This document shows positions 7,286 to 16,714 of a DNA stretch of 64,000 nucleotides, one piece after another. This stretch comes from Gemmatimonadaceae bacterium (GTDB taxonomy: Bacteria; Gemmatimonadota; Gemmatimonadetes; Gemmatimonadales; Gemmatimonadaceae). The notes under the pieces were generated by a model that was not told the origin of the DNA, searched no databases, and worked only from the letters and a program-made list of their open reading frames with translations. The translations under genes were made by a program, and so were the position numbers. Location of the stretch: positions 124,001 through 188,000 of the forward strand of contig JADZDM010000021.1 in NCBI GenBank assembly GCA_020851035.1, read 5' to 3'. Position 1 is the first letter of the stretch. Every line of letters starts with the position of its first letter.

Positions 7286-7757
7286 TCGAATGCGCCGGGG
7301 ACGAACGTGTTCGTCGCGAGGATCACCGCATGACTGCCCGACGTCCGGAGCGCCGTCGCGATGCCGATGGCGCCGCCCAGCGCGGCAACGGCCGTGGCGA
7401 TCACGCCAGCGCTGAAGATCCACGGATACGCCTGATGCGTGAGCGTGTTTCTCGCCTTCGGCGGCGACGCGTTCCCTGCCATGCTGTCGAAGATGCGGGT
7501 GAGCAACCCATCGACGACCAGTGCGGCACCCGAGAGCTTGCCGAGTGCCTTGCGATGCAACCGGTGCACGGGGGTCGTGAGATGAAGCGGGCGAAGCTGG
7601 CGGGGCTCAAGCGAAATGCCGGGGTCGTACTCCAGAATGCTCTCAGGAAGGAACGCGCCGGTCGCCTGTAAGGGGCCGTCCCACCCCAACGACGGACGGA
7701 GCCGCGCGCACCGGCTGCCCGTCACGCTCGGCAGCCGGTGCGCGGGTTCCGCGTCGC
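7286..7757. other. Membrane-protein remnant and intergenic sequence
   Basis: On the minus strand an open frame spans 7290-7560 with a plausible membrane segment (YPWIFSAGVIATAVAALGGA) preceded by LVVDGLLTRIFDSMAG. It has no start of its own and merges into the serine-hydrolase remnant, so it is probably a fragment of an unknown membrane protein. The plus strand carries the third queG fragment here. Nothing else is recognisable up to the glyoxalase-like gene. Confidence 0.35.
7581..7671 (+). pseudogene. queG fragment 3
   Basis: The segment encoding EMKRAKLAGLKRNAGVVLQN closely repeats the PMKRAKLAGLRRNAAVVLAN of the first fragment. This is the start of the HEAT-like C-terminal region of epoxyqueuosine reductase. 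Only this short part is present and it ends at a stop at 7669-7671. Confidence 0.6.
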
Positions 7758-8165
7758 TCACTGCATGTACACCTCCCACTTGATGCCATCCGGGTCCCGG
7801 AACGCCACGTAATCCTTGCCGAGCACCTCGTCGGTCTTGACGCCCGTGTGCTCCACCCCCCAGTCCGTGAGTGCCGCGGCCACCCGCTGCAGCTCGGCAG
7901 GATCGGCGCACATGAGCGCGACGTGGTCGAGGCCAACACGGAACGGGTCGAAGGTGTCGGTGCTGTCGGTGGCCGGCCCCGGCGCGCGGACGGCGACCGC
8001 CGTCTGGCCCGCCGCCACGATGAACAGGCTTGGCGTGTCAAGCAGTGGGACGAAGCCCAGCATTTCGACGTAGAACCTCCGCGATCGCGCGAGGTCGGTA
8101 CACCGCAATGCAAGGTGGTGGACGCCGGTGGTCACGATCTGAATCGGGGCGGGTGTGGCGGGCAT
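7758..8165 (-). CDS. VOC-family (glyoxalase/bleomycin-resistance fold) protein
   Basis: A 135-residue single vicinal-oxygen-chelate domain protein. The N-terminal module has GVHHLALRCTDLARSRRFYV (His metal ligand) and the second module has VGLDHVALMC (second His), ending DPDGIKWEVY with the usual C-terminal Glu ligand. Such proteins dimerise and use a metal for isomerase, dioxygenase or antibiotic-binding roles; the substrate here is unknown. The ATG at 8165 is preceded by AGGAGGAC, a good ribosome-binding site. It is divergent from the giant regulator at 8288, so the 122-base spacer carries both promoters. Confidence 0.85.
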   Translation of the reverse strand: MPATPAPIQIVTTGVHHLALRCTDLARSRRFYVEMLGFVPLLDTPSLFIVAAGQTAVAVRAPGPATDSTDTFDPFRVGLDHVALMCADPAELQRVAAALTDWGVEHTGVKTDEVLGKDYVAFRDPDGIKWEVYMQ

Positions 8166-8287
8166 GCTGTCCTCCTGATGGGCGCGTGGCGCCGAGGCGT
8201 ATCGACGGGCGACTCCCTCGACGCTTCTCCTCGGCGAGCCTATACTCAGCCAGCGGTCTCACCTGCGTCTCACCTGAGCTCCCACCC

Positions 8288-11200
8288 ATGGCTGATCCCC
8301 GCCGGCCACGGCTGAGGCTGCACACCTTGGGAGGCTTGCGGCTCCTCGATGGCGAGACGCCGGTGGGCGGCGCCGGCCAGCAACCACGGCGACTCGCGGT
8401 GCTGGCCATGCTCGCCGCCCACCCCACCACGGGTGTGACGCGCGCCAAGCTCCTTGGCCAGCTGTGGCCCGAGACGTCCGAGGACCGCGGACGCCAGGCC
8501 CTCTCGCAGGCGCTGTACGCCTTGCGTCGTGACGCCGGCGGGCAGTCGCTGGTGCGCGGTGCAGCCGAATTGCTGGAACTGGATCCGTCGGTGATCAGCA
8601 GCGACATCGGCGACTTCCTGCAGGCCGAGGCATCCGCCGATCACGCCCAGATGGCGTCGCTGTACGTGGGTCCCTTCCTCGACGGCATCTTCCTCGACGA
8701 CGCGCTCGGGTTCGAGCGATGGGCCGACGATTTGCGGGCCCGACTGGCCTCACGTGCGGCGTCGGCGTTCGAACACCTCGCGACCAGCGCCGACGCCGCA
8801 GGCGACCACGCCGCGGCCGTACACTGGTGGCGGCGACTGACCGACATCGATGCCCTCGGTACGCAGGCCGCGCTGGGGTTGATGTCGGCACTCCACCGCC
8901 ACGGGCAACGCGCCGTGGCACTGGAGCACGCCGACCGCTATCACGCCCGTGTCCGTGAGGATCTCGACCGTGAGCCCTCGTCCGCAGTGCGCGACGCGGC
9001 CGACCGCCTGCGTCGGCGGTCGGCGACGGCGGCGCACACGTCGGAACCGTCGCCGCCCTCGACGCCGGACGAGTCCACGCTCGCCGGGCGCTATGTGCTC
9101 GGGCGCGAGATCGGACGCGGCGGCATGGCGGCGGTGTTCCTGGCGCGCGACGTGCGCCACGAACGGGACGTGGCGATCAAGATGCTGCACCCCGAACTGG
9201 CCGAGGCGCTGGGGCGCGAGCGGCTGTCCCGCGAGATCCTCGTCACGGCGGCGTTGCGGCACCCGAACATCCTGCCACTCTTCGACTCGGGCGAGGCGGA
9301 CGGCACGCTGTTCTACGTCATGCCTTTCGTGGATGGGGAGACGCTCCGCGCGATGCTCGCGCGCACGGGCACGCTGTCGGTCGACGTGGCGGTGCGGCTG
9401 TGCGGCGAAGTGGCCGACGCGCTCGCACACGCGCACGCCCGTGGCATCGTCCATCGCGACATCAAGCCGGAGAACATCCTGGTCAGCGACAGTCATGCGA
9501 TCGTCGCTGACTTCGGCATCGCGCGACTGGTGTCGGATGCCTCGCAGCCGATGCTGACGCAGGCCGGGTTTGCGGTGGGCACGCCGGCCTACATGAGTCC
9601 CGAGCAGTTCACCGACGGACGCGATGCGGACGGCCGTAGCGACGTCTTCTCGCTGGCCTGCGTGATGTACGAGATGCTGGCGGGTCGTCCACCATGGATC
9701 GCCGCTTCCGCGCACATGCTGCTCACCAAGCGCCTCGTCGAGGTGCCACCGCTCGTGAGCACGTTCCGGCCGGAGACGCCAGCCGCGATTGCAGACCTGC
9801 TGGCGCGCGCGCTGCACCCTGATCCCGGGCAACGTACGATCACGGCGGCGGCGTTCGCCGCCCAGCTGGCCTCCAGTGCCGCGCCGTCACCCATGCGTGA
9901 CGCGGCGCCCCTGCCACGTCCGCCGGGTGCACTCATCGGACGCGACCGTGAGCTGGTGACGGCTGGTGCCCTGCTCACGCGCCCCGACATCCGCCTCCTG
10001 ACGGTGACCGGCGCCGGCGGCGCCGGCAAGACGCGGTTTGCCCTGCGGGTGGCGGCTGAGGCATGCGCAACGTTCACCGATGGCGTCCGCTTCATCGACC
10101 TCTCCTCGGTGCACGACACTGACGGCCTGCTGACGCACATAGCAGCCGCACTCGGCGCCCGTGAGGGCGAAGGGCGTTCGGCACTCGACGCGCTGGTGCA
10201 CGTGATCGGCGAGCGACAGGTCTTGCTGCTGCTCGACAACTTCGAGCAGGTCGTGGCAGGCGCGATGGCCCTCACGCCACTGTTGACCAGGTGCCCGCAA
10301 CTCACACTGCTGGTCACCAGTCGCATCCGCCTCCGACTGCGTGGTGAACACGAGTTCCACCTCACGCCGCTGGCCGTACCGGACCTCGCGAGCGCTGACA
10401 CCGACGCGTATCGCGCCAGTCCGGCGGTGGAGCTCTTCCTGCGCGTGGCGCGCGATGCACAGCAGGATTTCGACGCCGACGACGCCACGCTGCGCGCCAT
10501 CGCCGAGATCTGCACGCGCCTCGACGGCCTGCCGCTGGCCATCGAGCTGGCGGCATCGCGGTGTCGCGTGCTGTCACCGCGCGCAATCATCGCGCGCCTG
10601 GATCGCCGCTTCGACCTCCTCGTGGGTGGCGCCCGCGACCTCCCCGCACGGCAGCAGACGCTCCGCGGCGCGATCGCATGGGGCTATGACCTGCTGGCGC
10701 CCGCCGAGCAACGTGCACTGCGGGGGCTGGCGGCCTTCACCGGTGGTGCCGCATTCGCCGATGCCGTCGCAGTGCTGTCGACGACGGAGGATGCGCTCCT
10801 CGACGCGGTGCAGACGCTGGTGGACAGCTGCCTGGTGCGGCGGGTGGAGATGCCGGATGGCGACACCCGGTTCACCATGCTCGAGAGCATCCGTGAATTC
10901 CGCGCCACCGCCGCCGTCCCTGCCGGCGAGGCCGACGAAATCCGCGACCGTCACTTTCGTGTGTTCGCCGACCGCGCCGCATCGCTGCCGGCCGAGCTCG
11001 AAGGGGAACGCTCCGTCTCAGCGCTGGCACGCTTCGACCATGAACGAGGCAACTTCAACGCCGCGCTCGACCATGCCGATCGCAAGGCTGACGGCGCCGG
11101 CTTCGGCCGCCTGGTGCTGTCACTCTGGCGCGCGTGGCTGGTCCGCGGCGCGTGGGGCGAGGCACGCCGTCGCATCGCGCAGGGAATCCAGCTGCCCGAC

Positions 11201-12106
11201 ATGCACGGCACCGCACTGCACGCGGAGTTGCTCGGCGCGGACAGCACCCTGGCGCAGAACCAGGGCGACTACCAGATCGCCTACCAGTCCGCGGAACATG
11301 CGCACGCCCTGTGGCGCGCGCTGGGTGATCGCAGCGGCGAGGCGCGGACGCTGGGCGTGATGGGATGGCTGGCGTGGCGGCTTTGCGCGTTCACCGACGC
11401 GCGGCGCCTGTCCACCGAGTGCCTGGCGCTCCATCAGGAGCAGGGAAACCCACGCGGCGTGGCGCTGGCGCTGTCGAACCTCGGCTGGGTCGCACTGTTC
11501 GAGGGTCAGATGGAGACCAGCCGCGAGGCGCTGACAGAAAGCCTCGCCTTGCGCCGCGCTCTGGGTGACACGCGTAACGTGGCGTTCACGCTCACGGTGC
11601 TGGGATGGACCACGCTGCGGTGTGGCGATCACGATCGCGCCGAGGCGCTCCTGCGTGAAGCGTGCGAGCACTTCGAGACCCTCGGCGAACGCCAACTGCT
11701 TGCCTTCAACGGAAGCATCCGGGCGCAAGCCGCGGGCGAGCGCGGCGACCTGGCGATCGCCGCACAACTCGTCGCGGAGTCGACCACGGTGTTCCGGGAC
11801 ATCGGCGACCGCTGGGGACTGAGCCTGGCGCTGCGCGTCAGCGCCGATGTGGCCATGCAGCAGCGACGCCACGAGGACGCAGCGCGTGCTGTGGACGAGG
11901 CCCGGGCCATTGCCAGTGCAACGGGGGATCGCTACGGCGTGCTGCAGGCCGACGCCCGACGCGCGCTGCTGCAGCGCGCGACGGGCCTTGCCGAGACCGA
12001 CCTCACCGGGCTCGGGGATCACGTCGCGGCGGGCGCGGTCGCGCTTGGCATACCGAATCCGCTGGCGCCACCTGAGGCGCCCATCGCTCCGCCGTCGCAT
12101 CCATGA
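8288..12106 (+). CDS. BTAD regulator / Ser-Thr protein kinase / STAND ATPase / TPR fusion
   Basis: A 1272-residue multidomain signalling protein. Residues about 8-100 form an OmpR/SARP-like winged helix (LRLHTLGGLRLLDG) and about 105-250 a bacterial transcriptional-activation (BTAD) repeat, as in AfsR. Residues about 268-535 are a complete Hanks-type kinase: GREIGRGGMAAVF P-loop, VAIKML lysine, VHRDIKPENIL loop near 387, DFG near 408, and SPEQ. From about 549 there is a STAND/NB-ARC-like ATPase with VTGAGGAGKT (Walker A, about 573) and VLLLLDNFEQ (Walker B, about 644), then helical TPR-like repeats from about 900 to the end. The ATG at 8288 starts the winged helix; the open frame upstream is non-coding. 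The likely role is one polypeptide that senses, phosphorylates and binds DNA, with no transmembrane segment seen. Confidence 0.88.
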   Translation: MADPRRPRLRLHTLGGLRLLDGETPVGGAGQQPRRLAVLAMLAAHPTTGVTRAKLLGQLWPETSEDRGRQALSQALYALRRDAGGQSLVRGAAELLELDPSVISSDIGDFLQAEASADHAQMASLYVGPFLDGIFLDDALGFERWADDLRARLASRAASAFEHLATSADAAGDHAAAVHWWRRLTDIDALGTQAALGLMSALHRHGQRAVALEHADRYHARVREDLDREPSSAVRDAADRLRRRSATAAHTSEPSPPSTPDESTLAGRYVLGREIGRGGMAAVFLARDVRHERDVAIKMLHPELAEALGRERLSREILVTAALRHPNILPLFDSGEADGTLFYVMPFVDGETLRAMLARTGTLSVDVAVRLCGEVADALAHAHARGIVHRDIKPENILVSDSHAIVADFGIARLVSDASQPMLTQAGFAVGTPAYMSPEQFTDGRDADGRSDVFSLACVMYEMLAGRPPWIAASAHMLLTKRLVEVPPLVSTFRPETPAAIADLLARALHPDPGQRTITAAAFAAQLASSAAPSPMRDAAPLPRPPGALIGRDRELVTAGALLTRPDIRLLTVTGAGGAGKTRFALRVAAEACATFTDGVRFIDLSSVHDTDGLLTHIAAALGAREGEGRSALDALVHVIGERQVLLLLDNFEQVVAGAMALTPLLTRCPQLTLLVTSRIRLRLRGEHEFHLTPLAVPDLASADTDAYRASPAVELFLRVARDAQQDFDADDATLRAIAEICTRLDGLPLAIELAASRCRVLSPRAIIARLDRRFDLLVGGARDLPARQQTLRGAIAWGYDLLAPAEQRALRGLAAFTGGAAFADAVAVLSTTEDALLDAVQTLVDSCLVRRVEMPDGDTRFTMLESIREFRATAAVPAGEADEIRDRHFRVFADRAASLPAELEGERSVSALARFDHERGNFNAALDHADRKADGAGFGRLVLSLWRAWLVRGAWGEARRRIAQGIQLPDMHGTALHAELLGADSTLAQNQGDYQIAYQSAEHAHALWRALGDRSGEARTLGVMGWLAWRLCAFTDARRLSTECLALHQEQGNPRGVALALSNLGWVALFEGQMETSREALTESLALRRALGDTRNVAFTLTVLGWTTLRCGDHDRAEALLREACEHFETLGERQLLAFNGSIRAQAAGERGDLAIAAQLVAESTTVFRDIGDRWGLSLALRVSADVAMQQRRHEDAARAVDEARAIASATGDRYGVLQADARRALLQRATGLAETDLTGLGDHVAAGAVALGIPNPLAPPEAPIAPPSHP

Positions 12107-12625
12107 CGCGCGCACCGTCACGTGGCGTGGCCGTGACGAGCTGCATCGGGGCAGGAGAAACGGGCCAGCTGATCAGCTGGGTCTGCGGCGCGCCGTGCTC
12201 GCGGCCAGCGGCGAGGCAATGAGCTGATTGGGACTCGTTTCCGGCTTACTCACGAGGAGCGAGTGCGCGCAAAGAGACTCGGACGTCCAGAGGGACGGCT
12301 GCTGCCCCTGATGCTGGGCGACCACGCCAACACTCGTCCGTCCCCGATTGCCTGTCCGATCCCGATCCCGCGTGGAGGTGACCCGTGCACACACCGCACC
12401 GAGTTGTTCGCGTATCGATCCTTGCATCGTGCCTTGCCGCCAGTGTGCCGGTCGGACTGCCGAGCCTCTCCGTGCGTGGGGGATCGGATCCCGAAGCGGT
12501 CGGCGGGCAGGGGGACGTGACGTCGGTCGCCAGGCTGGCGCTCAGGCGGAGTGCGGCCATGGTGGCCGATCGCACCTCACCGTTCCGTCATTCCCGCGCA
12601 CCACGCCACCCACGGCGGCCCGCAC
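12107..12625. other. Intergenic region with a possible small exported ORF
   Basis: Mostly without recognisable features. A GTG at 12385 on the plus strand has a strong GGAGG six bases ahead and would encode VHTPHRVVRVSILASCLAAS, a signal-like start. The frame then runs into the antisense of the next gene, so it may be a decayed gene or chance. Confidence 0.25.
12117..12137 (+). terminator. Hairpin after the giant regulator
   Basis: GTCACG-TGGCGTGGC-CGTGAC, a 6-bp stem with a 9-base loop, 10 bases after the stop at 12106. No T-tract; a weak terminator candidate. Confidence 0.3.
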
Positions 12626-14077
12626 CTACCGCACGAACGCCGTCGACCCCACGAACATCATGTCGCGATCGATGGCCTCCGTGTCACCACCCGAGCCGAA
12701 GGCGAAGAAGAACTCCTTCACCTCCCCGCTGTCATAGGTCAGCACCAGCCGATGGCCGGTCACACGATACCGGCCGGCGTTGCTGCTGCTGGCACCGGCC
12801 GCGGTGCTGACGCCGCTGGTTTCGCCACTGCCGATGGCCGCGAATTCGTTGGCGCCGGTGAAGCGTCCATCCGGCGCAAAGCGGAGCTGCGTGGTGCTCA
12901 GCGTGTTCGTCTCGCCCATCGTCATCCCCGACACGGCCTTGTACGTGCCGTCGAGCGTGGTGCCGGGTGGCGCGGCGAACGCCGTGTGGAAGCCACCGCC
13001 GCCAAGCGTGTAGTCCCGTTCCTTCTCTCCCTGCCCGGACAGGTAGTAGGTCTGGCCCTCGTTGCGCCAGCGACCCCACCGGCGTGGCTGCGCCGCACGC
13101 GACGCCCTCGCATCCGTCTGCTCCAGCGGCACATCGCTGACGTCGAACGACGTGCCGTCACGGAAGAGCGCGACGGGGTGGAACTGCAGGTCGCCGAACT
13201 GATAGAACACCACCTTCACCAGCGACGCCGCGAGCGCCCCGGTCGCGACCGTCGGCGTGGTCGCGGAACCGGTCCGGGTGCCCCGTGCGCGCCCGGCCGT
13301 CGCCGGCGAGCGCGCCGGACCCGCTGTCGCCGCAGCGGGCGTCGGCTCGAGCTCGGCGACGGCATCGGTGATGGCGGCACCGATCGCGGCCCGGCCGGCC
13401 GAATCACCGGTCGCCGCCGGCGCGGTGGCGGCCGCGACGGGCACTGCCGTGTCGGCGGGCGGCGGCGTTGCGCTGGCAAGACCACGGAACGACGTCACCG
13501 GCTGCGCCGCCATCGCGACCGACCGCTGCACGCGCATGCTCTCCATCGGCGCGAGGACATACGGCATCAGCGCCTCCACACTCGACCGGAACACCCGCGC
13601 CAGCGTCAGCGCGTCACCGAAAATGCTGCGTACCACGATCACCGGTGCGCCTGTCGGCGTGTCCTGCAGGATGCCGTAGGCCACGTACTTCGTTCCCGAT
13701 TGCGTCCGCACGGTCTGCGCGGCGGTCACGACACGTTGTCCGGCAATCGTGCCGACCGCGATCTCGTCCTTCACCCCCGAATCCACCGTGCCGAGGGTGG
13801 CGGCGTTGCTGCGCGCGAAGGTGGAGATCCAGATCTGCAGCGCTGGCCCCTCGCGCAGCACCGGGCCGAGCAGCTCGGCCTTCGTGTCAGTGCTCAGCAT
13901 GCCGCCCCGGCGAACCGCCACCGGCACCCCGCCCGTCGTGTCGATGGTCCAGCCGCGGGGCGGCGCCGGTCGCTGCGCGCCAGTCGGCATCGCGATGAGC
14001 ACCCACACCGCGAGCATCACGCAGCGGGCGCGCCAGCGGGGGGGCGGGCGGTGGTGCGACAGTGCGGTACGTGTCAT
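12626..14077 (-). CDS. Uncharacterised exported protein (paralogue of its upstream neighbour)
   Basis: About 483 residues from the ATG at 14077, which overlaps the upstream stop as TGATG. A signal peptide is visible (CVMLAVWVLIAMPTGAQ). An N-terminal domain (GWTIDTTGGVPVAVRRGG to SSVEALMPYV) is followed by an Ala/Pro/Thr-rich low-complexity linker at about nt 13240-13470 and a C-terminal beta-rich domain (RRWGRWRNEGQTYYLSGQG to AGRYRVTGHRLVLTYDSGEV). The upstream gene has the same order and shares the C-terminal pattern 'P.RWGRWR', 'F.pdG.F', 'G.YRV.G..L...YD.G.V'. No known family is recognised; periplasmic or surface location is inferred. The linker is probably flexible. Confidence 0.7.
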   Translation of the reverse strand: MTRTALSHHRPPPRWRARCVMLAVWVLIAMPTGAQRPAPPRGWTIDTTGGVPVAVRRGGMLSTDTKAELLGPVLREGPALQIWISTFARSNAATLGTVDSGVKDEIAVGTIAGQRVVTAAQTVRTQSGTKYVAYGILQDTPTGAPVIVVRSIFGDALTLARVFRSSVEALMPYVLAPMESMRVQRSVAMAAQPVTSFRGLASATPPPADTAVPVAAATAPAATGDSAGRAAIGAAITDAVAELEPTPAAATAGPARSPATAGRARGTRTGSATTPTVATGALAASLVKVVFYQFGDLQFHPVALFRDGTSFDVSDVPLEQTDARASRAAQPRRWGRWRNEGQTYYLSGQGEKERDYTLGGGGFHTAFAAPPGTTLDGTYKAVSGMTMGETNTLSTTQLRFAPDGRFTGANEFAAIGSGETSGVSTAAGASSSNAGRYRVTGHRLVLTYDSGEVKEFFFAFGSGGDTEAIDRDMMFVGSTAFVR

Positions 14078-15918
14078 CAACGGGTCTCCCGGTTCAGCGT
14101 CACAACTTTCCCCTGCCAGTAGATCGCGTCCCGATCGTGGTCGAGGAAGAAGGCCGGCTGGCGCACGACGCGCCCGTCGTCATAGCGCGCCTCCAGCGTC
14201 CATCCGATCACGCGATAGGTGCCACTCCGCGCTGCGGCCTCGGCGCGCCGCGTTCCCGTCACGATCACGCCCGGCGTCGATGCGACCGTCGCCGATCCCT
14301 CGTCATCACGTGCGACCTGCACGCTGGTCCCGCCGGTAACCTGCGTGAACGAGCCCGTCCCCGTGCCGCCGCGCGAATCGGTCTCGAACGTCCGCCCGGG
14401 TCCGAACGTGACACCGTAGAGCGAGTAGCTCCCCACATCGCCGGCGGCCGACGATTCGCCACCGCTGAACCGTCCGCGCAACTCGTACACCGGCGGAATC
14501 TTCACCATCGGCTCGCCCGGGAGCGGCACCCACTCGTCGGGCTTCACGTTCCAGGCCACCTGCAGCGCCGCCCCCACGCGGCGCCAGCGCCCCCACCGCT
14601 CCGGCTCTCGACGCCGGCTCGCCACGAGGTCCATTTCATCCGGCGCCACGGGCACGCCATCATGCACCGTGCCATCGGACAGCAGCAGGTAGAGTGACAG
14701 CGTACTCGACACACCGAGCTGCATGCTGAGCCCGACGGTCTGGTGCATCTCCGCATGCAGGTGGATCCCGGCGATCTGCGCCTCCTGCAGGCCACGTCCC
14801 GGCGCGACGACATACTTGTAGCGTGCTTCTTCCGCCGCCGCTGCCGCTTCTGCGGCCTTCATTGCCGCCGGGGACGGTCGGTCGTTCGGCCCCGCACGCA
14901 CCAGCAGCGTGCGGAGGATGTGGAAGCCGCGATCGTTCTCGGCCAGCAGCGCCGGCACGCCGTCGTCCGTGCTTCCCATCACGGCGAAATCCGTCCGGGG
15001 TTCGATACGGCTGTTCACGATGGTCATGAGCGAGCCCCACTCGAGATCGATCCGGCCGGTGGCGGGGTCGTAGGCGAACTGCCCTGTACCGGGCTCGCGC
15101 GTGCTGCCCTGCCACACCTGGCGGTACTCACCGGATGGATAGATCCACAGCGTCATCTCGTTGAGGACCTCACGTGTGTCGGTGTACACCTGCTTTCCCA
15201 CGTACATGCCCGGCGCCAGCACCCCGCCGGCGCGAAACCCGTTCCTTCGCGGAGCAGGCGTGCGCACGACGACATTCGGCGAGATCCGACCGACGTCACC
15301 GGCATCCGACACCGGCACGGTGGGCGCGCCGATGGCGCCGGGGCCCGGCGATGACGTCGCCTCTGCGGCGGGTGTTGCGGGCACGGGGAGTGCCGCGACC
15401 TGCGGCGGCTGCAGGGCGCTCACCTGCCGCACGACCTGCGTGACGGCGTCGGCGTGCTCACTCAGCAGCGCCGCCGAGGACGAGAGCACGCGTACCAGTC
15501 CTGCACGGCCGCTCCGTGGAGTCACGCCGAAATACAGCGCGAGCAGGCGCGCACCGGATGGCGTCACCAGGACGCGGGAGGTCGAGCGAATGCCGTCGGC
15601 ATCCGGGGTCACCGGGGTGCGGCGCTCCACGCTGGCGTTCGCCACGGTCGCGATGTCGGCATCGGCGCGTGAGGCCAGCCACTGGTCGGGGGCCTCGGCG
15701 CCCGGGGCGACAGGCGCGTAGACCGTGACGGTGAACACCGTACGCGGTTCGACCTGTGGCGGCCTCAACAGTACGAGGCCCTCGGCGCGGCGTGACGTCC
15801 ATCCTGCTGGCGCCACCACCTCCTGTGCTGCAAGCGGCAGTACAAGGCAGATACCGAACGCCAGCGCCAGCAGGGCCCGGAGCGCGGCAAGCAGTCTGGT
15901 CACCGGGAACGGGAGCAT
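14077..15918 (-). CDS. Uncharacterised exported protein, first gene of a paralogous pair
   Basis: About 613 residues from the ATG at 15918, which begins a good signal peptide (MLPFPVTRLLAALRALLALA with cleavage near LPLAAQ). The N-terminal domain (APAGWTSRRAEGLVLLRPPQ to TQVVRQVSALQPP) resembles that of the downstream gene. The middle contains MYVGKQVYTDTREVLNEMTL, a stretch of strands, and an Ala/Glu-rich helical part (KAAEAAAAAEEARYKYVVAP). The C-terminal domain ends with SGTYRVIGWTLEARYDDGRV. It is in an operon with 12626-14077 (stop and start overlap by one base), and the two look like an old tandem duplication with divergence. Function unknown. Confidence 0.72.
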   Translation of the reverse strand: MLPFPVTRLLAALRALLALAFGICLVLPLAAQEVVAPAGWTSRRAEGLVLLRPPQVEPRTVFTVTVYAPVAPGAEAPDQWLASRADADIATVANASVERRTPVTPDADGIRSTSRVLVTPSGARLLALYFGVTPRSGRAGLVRVLSSSAALLSEHADAVTQVVRQVSALQPPQVAALPVPATPAAEATSSPGPGAIGAPTVPVSDAGDVGRISPNVVVRTPAPRRNGFRAGGVLAPGMYVGKQVYTDTREVLNEMTLWIYPSGEYRQVWQGSTREPGTGQFAYDPATGRIDLEWGSLMTIVNSRIEPRTDFAVMGSTDDGVPALLAENDRGFHILRTLLVRAGPNDRPSPAAMKAAEAAAAAEEARYKYVVAPGRGLQEAQIAGIHLHAEMHQTVGLSMQLGVSSTLSLYLLLSDGTVHDGVPVAPDEMDLVASRRREPERWGRWRRVGAALQVAWNVKPDEWVPLPGEPMVKIPPVYELRGRFSGGESSAAGDVGSYSLYGVTFGPGRTFETDSRGGTGTGSFTQVTGGTSVQVARDDEGSATVASTPGVIVTGTRRAEAAARSGTYRVIGWTLEARYDDGRVVRQPAFFLDHDRDAIYWQGKVVTLNRETR

Positions 15919-16167
15919 GCGGATGATTCGGGAGTCTGCGGCCAACTGCATGTGGGCACCGAGGAGCATAACAACCCGTAAAGACCAGATTCGCGGGCGC
16001 GTGTTCCTTCCGGGCAATGCCGCGGGGAGACCGGAACGAGGGATATCCCGGAGCTCGTTGATCCCTCGGGCGGTGGGAGCGTCTCCCTCCTTCCGGATGC
16101 CGCCACGCAGCGCATCCGACTACGCCGTTGGGGTTCGAGCCGGAGACGCCGCTCCGCGATCCGGACC

Positions 16168-16551
16168 TCAGCCGCCAGTGAACGAGAACGACGTCCTGAT
16201 GTTCTGCCGTACCGGGCCGACGAAGGCGTGCAGGCCGAGCATGGTCTCCGGCAACGGCACGTCCAGCAGCTCACGGTCGATCACGCCAAGGAACAGCTCA
16301 CCGTCGATCATCCAGCCGAGCGCGCGGCTCGGCCGGACGAACGCCCTGGTGAAGCGGAAGCCAAAATTGGCCGTGAAGTGTTCCTGTGCATCCGTGAAGA
16401 CGGCGTCGTCGTCGTCGATCGCGTAGCTGACATACGAAAAGCCGAACGCGTTGCGGCGCGGCGTCACCTCTCGCGTCGCCTGCGCCAGGCTGAGGGCCGG
16501 TGCGGCGCTGGCAGCGCAGACCAGCAGCACCCGTCGAATCGTCGGTCGCAT
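16168..16551 (-). CDS. Small exported, possibly outer-membrane beta-barrel protein
   Basis: A 127-residue protein from the ATG at 16551, which has GGAGGATCC directly before it. A signal peptide (MRPTIRRVLLVCAASAAPAL, cleavage near SLAQ) is followed by alternating strands (NAFGFSYVSYAID, EHFTANFGFRFTRAF, GWMIDGELFLGV) and ends in NIRTSFSFTGG, with a near-terminal aromatic as in barrel proteins. It is short for a full eight-strand barrel, so it may be a truncated or small barrel. It lies on the same strand as, and 163 bases downstream of, the M20 hydrolase gene, with a run of eight G at 16693-16700 between them. Confidence 0.6.
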   Translation of the reverse strand: MRPTIRRVLLVCAASAAPALSLAQATREVTPRRNAFGFSYVSYAIDDDDAVFTDAQEHFTANFGFRFTRAFVRPSRALGWMIDGELFLGVIDRELLDVPLPETMLGLHAFVGPVRQNIRTSFSFTGG

Positions 16552-16714
16552 GGATCCTCCAGGAGAATGGGCGCGTCTGACCGGAACGGCGCGCGAGCGC
16601 ATGCTGCGAGTGATCAGCACCGAGCGGGAACGACGTGGGCTGATTCGCACGCTCGTGCCACGATGCCGGGGGCTGCCACATCCTGCAAGACCGGGGGGGG
16701 CCAAGCGAACTGAA

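Noticed and set aside
12385-12625. Small exported ORF with strong GGAGG before a GTG
   Set aside because: The frame runs antisense into the next gene and shows no family resemblance; mentioned in the gap entry but not called.
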